Part shown: piece after piece, positions 57,392 to 64,000 of the stretch
How positions within the stretch are numbered: position 1 is the stretch's first letter
Layout of the letters: every line of letters starts with the position of its first letter
Source: Photobacterium angustum
GTDB lineage: Bacteria; Pseudomonadota; Gammaproteobacteria; Enterobacterales; Vibrionaceae
Assembly (NCBI RefSeq): GCF_003026365.1
Contig: NZ_PYOM01000007.1
Location: 124,001-188,000, forward strand
Reading direction: 5' to 3'
Length of the DNA stretch: 64,000 bases
Program-made: the position numbers and the translations under genes
The notes under the pieces: generated by a model
Databases searched by the model: none
What the model was told of the DNA's origin: nothing
The model's input: only the letters and a program-made list of their open reading frames with translations

Positions 57392-57769
57392 ATGACTGAC
57401 TTTCAATATTACTTTCAGAAACTGCCATGTTTTAACTGTAAAAAAAACACAGTAAGCATTGATCTTGGTTGGTTAACCGCAGCGATGAAAGAAGATGTTA
57501 TTGCACAAGCGTCTACGATTATTGCGCAAGATAACGTTGAGCCAGAAGTGTCGGTGAATGTAACTTGTACAAAAGATGAAGCTCGTGATTATCTACTACT
57601 TAATTTCTACGGTTATTCTGAAGAAGAATTAGCGAACCAAGTTAAAGCTGAAGATGAACAAGAAGTAGCAGAAGAAGTTGCTGAACTTTTTGCTGATGGT
57701 AGTGATGTAGGTGTATTTGAACACGAAATCGTACTGCTAAGTTGCACTGATTGCGGTATTGACGACTAG
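57392..57769 (+). CDS. Cys-pair protein of unknown function
   Basis: 125 residues from the ATG at 57392; the longer frame from 57275 has no ribosome site. CxxC at CFNC near the start and CTDC near the end could bind zinc together. The middle is acidic (EDEQEVAEEVAELFADG). It is soluble. No family is recognised. Confidence 0.55.
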   Translation: MTDFQYYFQKLPCFNCKKNTVSIDLGWLTAAMKEDVIAQASTIIAQDNVEPEVSVNVTCTKDEARDYLLLNFYGYSEEELANQVKAEDEQEVAEEVAELFADGSDVGVFEHEIVLLSCTDCGIDD

Positions 57770-57828
57770 TTTAATTTAGCGTTGCAATTATAAGGCAATG
57801 CTTTTGATAGCCTAATACCAATGAAAAA

Positions 57829-57881
57829 TCCGCAATTAATTTGTTACTAGTGCCTAGTAACAAAAGGTTGCGGACTTTTTT
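57829..57881 (+). terminator. Terminator with a long stem
   Basis: TCCGCAA / TTGCGGA encloses TTGTTACTAG / CTAGTAACAA, followed by T6. It may also serve the convergent DUF4397 gene. Confidence 0.82.
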
Positions 57882-57897
57882 ATGTTTTATAAGGTTT

Positions 57898-59241
57898 TTA
57901 TTTGTCGACGTTTAACGCAATTGAATCTTCAGTTGCAAAAGCGGTTGCCACGTTACCTCCCGCAAGAGCTACATTAGCCGCTGTTAGCAATACATTGGTT
58001 GTACCTGCTTCAGCAACAGCGAAGTCGTAGTTACCTTCACCCACGTTAAGTACAGCAGAGTCTTTGAAATTCACATTCTTTAATACCACAGTATCGGCTG
58101 AGAATCCTGTACCTGTAGGGGTTGCGTGAATATCCACTGTGCCTGCTACTGGGTTAGCATGAACGACTCTTAGTTTTGCATATGTCGCAACACTTCTTAA
58201 ATCATCTTCAATAACAACAGGCTCTATAGATTGAGCGGCAAATTGTCCGACAGCAAAAATGGTTGTTTCAGATCCTGCTGCAAAAGTGGTGCCTGGAGCT
58301 TTAATAGCTTCAGGTGTTGTTGCTCCAGAAGGAGTGACAGTTAAATCATAACTGTCCGGTGTTAAATCAAGGCTTTTAATTGTTTCATAGCTGATCGAAT
58401 CAAGTCCAGATACAACATTGCCACTGGCTCTTACATCGACATCACCTAAATCAGCGACGGCATGACCAACACGCACTGTTGATTTTTCGCCAGTATTTCT
58501 AAGCACATTAACGCTTGTTCCGTCTGCAACAAGAAGATTGACAGGGGAGACTGCACCACCGCTTATATTAGGAACTGCTGTTACCATTAAATCGCTACCG
58601 CCATCTAATGCGATGTTACCACTGTCATATACCACATCGGCATCAGTACTCTTACCTGCTAGCGTGATCCTTATTCGGTAATCACCAGCTGGAAGTGTAA
58701 CAGGTAGATTCGCATCATCTTCTTTAAAGGTAAGATCAGAAATTGTAATTGTATCTTCACTGATACTTGGACCGGTTGTTACGTGGATATCAACACCACC
58801 AACGTTTGGGTGTCCATGTAACACATCGACGCGAATAGATTGGTCGTCAGGGGATTCATTAGAACGAGAGAGAATCACTGGCTCTATAGCACTCACATTG
58901 TTTACAGCAAAGACGTCATACTGCATATCTGGTGCAAGGTTGACTGCATTTGCTGTGATGACATCAGCGGTAGCATCGTTTGCAAGAAGTCCACGCACAA
59001 TCAGATCATGGCTACCTGAATCAACAGTGAGTAATGGACTACCTTGTTGATAATCAACATTAGATAAGCTACTGACTACATCACCATCCATTAAAATAGA
59101 AACAAGCGGAGCATCCGCACTTGCATGCGTTACCCTTAGCTGTGAAGTAGGCATTTCAGCGTTATCATCATGAGAATCGCTGTTACAACCGTTTAAGATT
59201 AATGCCGCAGTTGTAAGTAATGTAAGTGTTGTTTTTTTCAT
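57898..59241 (-). CDS. DUF4397-repeat lipoprotein
   Basis: 447 residues from the ATG at 59241 (AGAGG upstream). The lipobox LNGCNS gives an outer- or inner-membrane lipoprotein. At least two and perhaps three beta-rich DUF4397 repeats follow: LRVTHASADAPLVSILMDG, RVGHAVADLGDVDVRASG and LRVVHANPVAGTVDIHATP. Such proteins are surface or periplasmic with unknown role. It lies next to the chitobiase gene in the same direction but has its own spacer. Confidence 0.85.
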   Translation of the reverse strand: MKKTTLTLLTTAALILNGCNSDSHDDNAEMPTSQLRVTHASADAPLVSILMDGDVVSSLSNVDYQQGSPLLTVDSGSHDLIVRGLLANDATADVITANAVNLAPDMQYDVFAVNNVSAIEPVILSRSNESPDDQSIRVDVLHGHPNVGGVDIHVTTGPSISEDTITISDLTFKEDDANLPVTLPAGDYRIRITLAGKSTDADVVYDSGNIALDGGSDLMVTAVPNISGGAVSPVNLLVADGTSVNVLRNTGEKSTVRVGHAVADLGDVDVRASGNVVSGLDSISYETIKSLDLTPDSYDLTVTPSGATTPEAIKAPGTTFAAGSETTIFAVGQFAAQSIEPVVIEDDLRSVATYAKLRVVHANPVAGTVDIHATPTGTGFSADTVVLKNVNFKDSAVLNVGEGNYDFAVAEAGTTNVLLTAANVALAGGNVATAFATEDSIALNVDK

Positions 59242-59595
59242 ATGAAGCCTCTTCCTTGTTTGATTATGGAAAATTGCTACGGGTATATGAATACATCGGT
59301 TCACTAGTAAAAAACTGTCACCATTCGTCGGCTGTTTTCTTGGGAGAAATATCACTTAATACGATGTGATGTTGCTTATGTTTCATGTTGATTACAGGTT
59401 TGGATTATTCGTGTAAATAAAGGAAATTCATTTTTTGATGTTCACATTATCTGAGCATGACCGATAAATTTTTATATCATTGGAGGCTTAAAATGAAGGT
59501 GTAGCTTTGCTTTGAAGGAAAAAGTGGGGTTAAACGTTGATATAAAAATATTTCTATAGGAGGGATATGACACAGTAAATGGTAGTTATCTTATA

Positions 59596-59620
59596 GAGCC
59601 AGCAAATAGATGCTGGCTTT
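59596..59620. terminator. GCCAGC-type hairpin downstream of the chitobiase gene
   Basis: AGAGCCAGCA / TGCTGGCTTT with a six-base loop, between the DUF4397 gene and the chitobiase gene. The T tract is poor on both strands. Confidence 0.6.
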
Positions 59621-59655
59621 ATTTAATCTATGATATAGATAAATAATGGTTCTAT

Positions 59656-62253
59656 TTAATGGATATTTATCGTTGAAATATGTCCATAACGATCTTGGTG
59701 TGAAGCGGTACGCAGTTGAACACTTTTTTGGGTAGTGATCATTACTGGAGTAGAATAAGTCAGCCAGTTTCGACCATTATCTGTTGAATATTGAATACCT
59801 ACACCAGGGTATTCCGTATTTGCTACTAACTTATTATTAAGTATTTTTGCACCAACCATGGGTAAGCGATACTGAATGCTTTCACCGTGGATATGATAGT
59901 TATCCATCTGTTTTAATTCTTTTTGTCCTAGTCGATTCGCAAATTCTTCCCATGCTAAATGTTTTGCTTTGTTGCGTTTTGCTGAGTTATCGATATTTTC
60001 CCAACTAGCTTTATGCCATGCCCGTTCTGCTACAGCTATTAGGCGAGGGTAAATCATATATTCTAATTGGTCATCCGTTCGAATTGTCTCACCAAAAACA
60101 GCGGCTTCTATACCTAAAATATGTTTTTCTGCTGACGGTTTTAAGGCCGGTAAACTACCTAGAACTCCATTTGAAATATCATAATCGGTAATTTTTTTTC
60201 CACTTTGAAACATATCTATATTTTTATAGATATCTGCAGGTGTAAAACTAAATACTTTTTCTGTATTAATAAAGCGAGTGGCCCAAGGGTTACCCCTTTC
60301 TTGCGGTGAAGCTTCTTGTGGTTGGTCTAAGTATAAATAAGGCGCATTACTTAAGATGACATCATATCCAGCATTAACAAGTCGATTAGCTCTTCCTCCA
60401 GATTGCCACTCCCATATACTATTCCATACTTGTGCAACAAGATTACCTTTGATACGTATTGTATGGTTTTTATGGTCAAAGGCATCACCATAAGCGTGTA
60501 ATTCAAGTTTGTGCTGGCTTGATATTTTATTAACTTTATTAAAAAAATACTCCCCAAGTTGTTCTGTTGAATTAATGTTTTTATTACTTGCTATAAGCTT
60601 TTTACAGGCTGGTGAATTAATCCATGCTCCGGCTATTTCATCTCCGCCTAAATGAATAACTTTAAGCGGCTGAATGGTTGAGTGAATCTTTTGTATTTGC
60701 GTGATTAAATTATCAACAAAATCATAAGAGGAATCCATACAGACATTAATTGCGTTGTTTGAATAGAGTTGAACTGATTTATATTGAGTTGTATCTAATT
60801 GATCAAATAAACGAAATTGTTCTGCTTCTTTTATTTTTCCTTGGGATTTTAATTTCCTGTATCGGGACTCCATTGCAAGAATAGCTGCACGTGCATGACC
60901 CGGCATATCAAATTCAGGTATAACTGTAATGTTACGATCGTTAGCATATTTTAAAATGTTTTTATAATCCTCAACACTATAATATTGAGTTTTCTTGTTT
61001 GGGCCAGCACCTAAAACAGGCATCAAGCAAGCTGTTTCTGATTCATCATGGCATTGTGTAGCACCAAACTCTGTCAGCTCTGGAATGCCTGGTATCTCAA
61101 GTCGCCAGCTTTCATCGTCAGAAAGGTGCAAATGAAGAGTATTCATTTTGTAGGCTGCCATTTGATCAAGAAGCCGTAAAATAGTTTCCTTTTTATAAAA
61201 ATTACGGGCTACGTCTAAAAGAAATCCGCGATATGGCTTTCTTGGCTCATCATTAATTATAACGTTAGGTATATCACTCCCATGTTGTTGAATTAAACTA
61301 AGTAAACTTATTTGGGCATAAAACAAGCCAGCATCGTTACCTAATAAGTCTATGTGGTTTTTACTAATATTGAGTGTATAAGCTTCGTTGCCAATATCAT
61401 GGTCAATCAAACGAATAATTTTCGTATCAGGTGCTGTGGATGCAGCTGTTAACTTTGGTGTGTTATTTTTTAGCTCATGAAGTAAGGCCTTATGTAATGC
61501 TAATGCTTTTGGCTTATTTTTCTCTGTATATACAATTGACCAGCTGTTATCTATTATTGCTTGCCCTTGTATAGGAGTGATTAACTTAGGTGTAGGTGTA
61601 ATTGCAAAATTATTTAATTGTTGTTTCGTAGTTGCTTTATATTGTTCAAATCGGCTATACGGTGTGGCGATAGGAACAATATCTTGCGATGAGCGCTTTA
61701 ATTGATTACTAGATTTAAAAGCTTTAACAAAAACCGGATCGTCAAACTTCGTACTATCGATAACAACGGGCTGAGTGTCTTTTGAGGTAACATACCAATT
61801 AGGTAAGACAGCAGAATCGGAAACTATAAAATAATTGACATTGAATGTGATAACACGTGATTCTCCTGGATGAATAGGAGAGCTATTTGGTATTGGTGTT
61901 AGTGTTTTTATATCTCCTAATTGTTGCTCTATAGAAAAGCCATTAGTAATGTTATTTTTAATATCTCTTCTCAAACCAAAATAGATTGACCAATCACTAA
62001 TAGGTATTGTGGAGTCACCAATATTTTTTAATTTTATATCAACAACTTTTTCTTCCGTATTCGTTTTTATGTCAAAGTTTTTTCTTACACTGAAGCTAAT
62101 TGATAAATTATGCGCAATATAATTTATTATAGACTGAGAGCTTGCTGGAAGAGGAATATTAAAACTTTCACTAATAGGTTGCGTTGGATTAACAGCATAG
62201 GTGTTTATAGAAAATACACTGAGGATAGAAAATAATACAGGTTTTATTTTCAT
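59656..62253 (-). CDS. Beta-N-acetylhexosaminidase (chitobiase), GH20
   Basis: 865 residues from the ATG at 62253, with a signal peptide ending TYA-V. The N-terminal carbohydrate-binding domain (about 35-170) precedes the GH20b domain and the TIM barrel. The catalytic pair is D538-E539 in HLGGDEIAGAW. GFLLDVARNFYKKE and LHLHLSDDESWRLEI are family blocks, and a C-terminal beta domain follows. It splits chitobiose and short chitin oligomers in the periplasm or at the surface. With the chitinase relic at 29.3 kb it points to chitin use. Confidence 0.93.
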   Translation of the reverse strand: MKIKPVLFSILSVFSINTYAVNPTQPISESFNIPLPASSQSIINYIAHNLSISFSVRKNFDIKTNTEEKVVDIKLKNIGDSTIPISDWSIYFGLRRDIKNNITNGFSIEQQLGDIKTLTPIPNSSPIHPGESRVITFNVNYFIVSDSAVLPNWYVTSKDTQPVVIDSTKFDDPVFVKAFKSSNQLKRSSQDIVPIATPYSRFEQYKATTKQQLNNFAITPTPKLITPIQGQAIIDNSWSIVYTEKNKPKALALHKALLHELKNNTPKLTAASTAPDTKIIRLIDHDIGNEAYTLNISKNHIDLLGNDAGLFYAQISLLSLIQQHGSDIPNVIINDEPRKPYRGFLLDVARNFYKKETILRLLDQMAAYKMNTLHLHLSDDESWRLEIPGIPELTEFGATQCHDESETACLMPVLGAGPNKKTQYYSVEDYKNILKYANDRNITVIPEFDMPGHARAAILAMESRYRKLKSQGKIKEAEQFRLFDQLDTTQYKSVQLYSNNAINVCMDSSYDFVDNLITQIQKIHSTIQPLKVIHLGGDEIAGAWINSPACKKLIASNKNINSTEQLGEYFFNKVNKISSQHKLELHAYGDAFDHKNHTIRIKGNLVAQVWNSIWEWQSGGRANRLVNAGYDVILSNAPYLYLDQPQEASPQERGNPWATRFINTEKVFSFTPADIYKNIDMFQSGKKITDYDISNGVLGSLPALKPSAEKHILGIEAAVFGETIRTDDQLEYMIYPRLIAVAERAWHKASWENIDNSAKRNKAKHLAWEEFANRLGQKELKQMDNYHIHGESIQYRLPMVGAKILNNKLVANTEYPGVGIQYSTDNGRNWLTYSTPVMITTQKSVQLRTASHQDRYGHISTINIH

Positions 62254-62672
62254 TAAATATCTCACTTTTTATTTAAGTTTTAATGGTAAATGTGAATTAA
62301 CACAAACTGAGAAAATGATGGATTATATGGATCAAAGTCATTAATCCGATTAGCTATAATTTCATAATTTAAATAAATTAATTAATTGATGTAATTATGA
62401 TTTTAAATAAGATTTAGGAGGGCTTTCTAATTTAAAATGTGACACTTTCTATTTATTATTCATAATTTATTTTGTCCATCATTAAATAGAATAACGCGAT
62501 AATATTGTGTGATTATTTCATTGAAAATAAAATCGAAATGTTTTTTATTTAACGAGTTGTTTTTCAATATCATTTTTGTTGTATTTAATGTTATTCGTAA
62601 GGGGCGTAATTAACAAATGATTTTTAGTTATCTTATTATGAAAAAAAGTAATACTAAAAATTAATGTTCACC

Positions 62673-62769
62673 TATGTTTATTTTATGTGTTAGAAATTAT
62701 TAATGTTTAGATGTTATGTTTATTTTATGTATTGGAAATTATTAATATTAAGATGTTATGTTGATTTTT
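62673..62769. repeat. 42-base tandem repeat, 2.3 copies
   Basis: Two copies, 62673-62714 and 62715-62756, differ at a few positions, and a third partial copy follows. The unit starts TATGTTTATTTTATG and ends GATGT. It lies in a 590-base AT-rich spacer upstream of the chitobiase gene that otherwise shows nothing clear. Confidence 0.75.
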
Positions 62770-62804
62770 CTATTAAGAGTATTTGAATGGTAAACAATTT
62801 TTTA

Positions 62805-62824
62805 GCCAGCAAATAAATGCTGGC
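62805..62824. repeat. GCCAGC-type hairpin downstream of the DUF1826 gene
   Basis: GCCAGCA / TGCTGGC with a six-base loop, preceded by T6 on the + strand. The T run is on the wrong side for a + terminator. Confidence 0.55.
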
Positions 62825-62840
62825 CTGAATTTTCATTAAT

Positions 62841-63509
62841 TTAACAGAAATCTAGAGTCATCAGTAATCGTGTTTCGTTTGGTAATGTAGCGGGGGAACG
62901 ATGAACAATACCAAGATTTTCATTTCCAGCCCAAGCCTCACCTTTAAGCAGTGCCACATCACCCGTAGATAATTGCTCTATATCAGAATGTTGTTTATAT
63001 AATCCCGATGTTTCATCTGGTAGTCCGTTATTGCCATGTCCTAGTTTTGTGCGATCCACTTTATCGTTAGGCAACCATTGAGATGCATTACCATGAAAAG
63101 TCGATACCAATCGGCAAGGGATATGATCGACATGGAAACGTGGACACATAGCATTATTTAATGCTGTTAATCTCAAACCGACTTCTTTTAGATCAAATAA
63201 ACAGCAGAACATATCAACCAGTTGTGCAATGTTTTCAACTAGTGCTTTAGGCAGTTTTCGTTGTGTGGCTAGATCAAGTTCTTCCCGTACCGTTTCAGGT
63301 GAAAGGGATATCGACTTTCTAAATGTTGGGTTATCACTAAGAAATGTTTCAATTTCATGTGTGAGTTCAGAGCTGAGATTGCGCTGCCATACCGCAATAT
63401 TAATGTTGTTTCGATAGATATTGGTGAATACGGTAGGTTGTGGGGCGATACTTACATTGGTTGTATTCTCAACACTATTTAATTGGCGCTCGATGGTGGC
63501 TACATTCAT
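62841..63509 (-). CDS. DUF1826 protein
   Basis: 222 residues. The core ALNNAMCPRFHVDHIPCRLV and the late block LLKGEAWAGNENLGIVHRSP are the DUF1826 pattern. The His/Cys and Asp residues suggest metal binding. In other proteobacteria such genes cluster with zinc-homeostasis genes, but none are visible here. The gene is preceded by a 20-base palindrome. Function unknown. Confidence 0.82.
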   Translation of the reverse strand: MNVATIERQLNSVENTTNVSIAPQPTVFTNIYRNNINIAVWQRNLSSELTHEIETFLSDNPTFRKSISLSPETVREELDLATQRKLPKALVENIAQLVDMFCCLFDLKEVGLRLTALNNAMCPRFHVDHIPCRLVSTFHGNASQWLPNDKVDRTKLGHGNNGLPDETSGLYKQHSDIEQLSTGDVALLKGEAWAGNENLGIVHRSPATLPNETRLLMTLDFC

Positions 63510-63602
63510 GGCTGACGATTCTCACATTGACAGGGTTAACCAGAGACGACTTTGATACGTTAAGGTTAACGGTTAGTTTTAAGCTATACATTATAGCCTT
63601 TA

Positions 63603-63622
63603 TGTTATGTTATAACATAACA
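63603..63622. promoter_or_regulatory. 20-base palindrome upstream of the DUF1826 gene
   Basis: TGTTATGTTATAACATAACA is a perfect palindrome about 94 bases before the DUF1826 ATG. The half-site TGTTATAACA is like zinc (Zur) or similar Fur-family sites, but the centre is even-spaced, unlike the usual Zur box. It may be a metalloregulator operator. Confidence 0.5.
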
Positions 63623-63698
63623 AATTGGGTGTGGGTTTAACAATAGCAGTTTGGATATGATCTGTCATATTAAGATTAGTGATAGAAAGAGATAGAAG

Positions 63699-63725
63699 AA
63701 AGCCAGCAACGATTGTGCTGGCTTT
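63699..63725 (-). terminator. GCCAGC-type terminator after the right-edge gene
   Basis: AAAGCCAGCA / TGCTGGCTTT with a seven-base loop, followed by a T-rich stretch on the - strand. Confidence 0.7.
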
Positions 63726-63749
63726 GCTGTTAACCTTATGTGGGTTAAA

Positions 63750-64000
63750 TTAAGCGTTGAAGCAAGTAAGAACATCTTCTGTAAAGTAGGGCTCTTGGTA
63801 TCCCCAGAACATGTACTTTACTTTCAGGAAGTACTGACTAAATGAGTGCAGCATCGGTACGATGTTGTTTCGTTTATCAACTACTTCAGTCGTGTTGGTT
63901 TGCCCTATGTAATTCCCGTCTTGAATGGCAATCCCTAAAGGGACGGAATACTTATTTTCATGCATCAAAGCTAAAGCATGGTTCAGTTGTCCTCGACGCT
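63750..64000 (-). CDS. Unknown gene, cut by the right edge
   Basis: The - strand frame is open from the edge of the window to the TAA at 63750, giving the last 83 residues. They include SVPLGIAIQDGNYIGQTNTT and YFLKVKYMFWGYQEPYF. No family can be named from this piece. The N-terminal part lies outside. Confidence 0.6.
   Translation of the reverse strand, partial: RRGQLNHALALMHENKYSVPLGIAIQDGNYIGQTNTTEVVDKRNNIVPMLHSFSQYFLKVKYMFWGYQEPYFTEDVLTCFNA

Noticed and set aside
63603-63622. Canonical Zur box
   Set aside because: The palindrome centre is even-spaced, whereas the usual Zur site has an odd centre; kept only as a possible metalloregulator site.

Overview
The window looks like chromosomal DNA of a marine gammaproteobacterium of the Vibrionaceae, most likely Photobacterium or a close relative. 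This rests on the AT-rich base use, the hyf-type formate hydrogenlyase locus, and chitin-related genes and relics. The genus is inferred from gene content, not proven.

Bases 1-20.9 kb, all on the + strand, form one formate hydrogenlyase (FHL) region. It holds hyfB (cut by the left edge), hyfCDEFGHIJ, a hycI-type protease, hydN, fdhF, an FhlA-type activator, fdhD, hupE, hypF, hypA and hypB. Formate is oxidised by the selenoprotein FdhF, electrons pass through HydN and HyfH, and the NiFe hydrogenase HyfG/HyfI evolves H2 on the membrane arm HyfBCDEF. HupE, HypA, HypB and HypF supply nickel and the CN ligands, and FdhD activates FdhF. fdhF is read through an in-frame TGA (selenocysteine) followed by a clear SECIS hairpin. 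hypC, hypD and hypE are not in the window.

Bases 21-37 kb hold unlinked genes. The most striking feature is a pair of brnQ paralogues (branched-chain amino-acid carriers) on the - strand. Each is preceded by an unannotated short ORF with a run of branched-chain codons (Ile-rich for one, Val-rich for the other), followed by three mutually exclusive pairing segments. This looks like paired ribosome-stalling attenuators with different amino-acid specificity. The region also has yjjG, a YeaQ-like protein, cheV, a diguanylate cyclase, a TatD-family hydrolase, a D,D-carboxypeptidase, and relics of a chitin-binding protein and of a PDZ protein.

Bases 37-41 kb are a heat-shock block: a DnaJ without the zinc-finger domain, dnaK, and an ibpA-type small heat-shock gene whose leader can form a ROSE-like RNA thermometer. 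Bases 41-48 kb hold an RND efflux pair, a trimeric autotransporter adhesin with seven 15-residue stalk repeats, and small lipoprotein/membrane proteins. Bases 48.8-51.5 kb are an arsenic operon (arsR-arsH-acr3-arsC) with a visible promoter and palindromic operator.

Bases 51.8-64 kb are a mixed accessory region. It contains acetyltransferases, a ClsC-like phospholipase D lipoprotein, an unknown protein with PD-(D/E)xK-like residues, a pyridoxamine-oxidase-fold protein, a DUF4397 lipoprotein, a GH20 chitobiase, a DUF1826 gene and a partial gene at the right edge. Related GCCAGC/GCTGGC hairpins recur between these genes. No tRNA, rRNA, CRISPR array or intact insertion sequence was seen.
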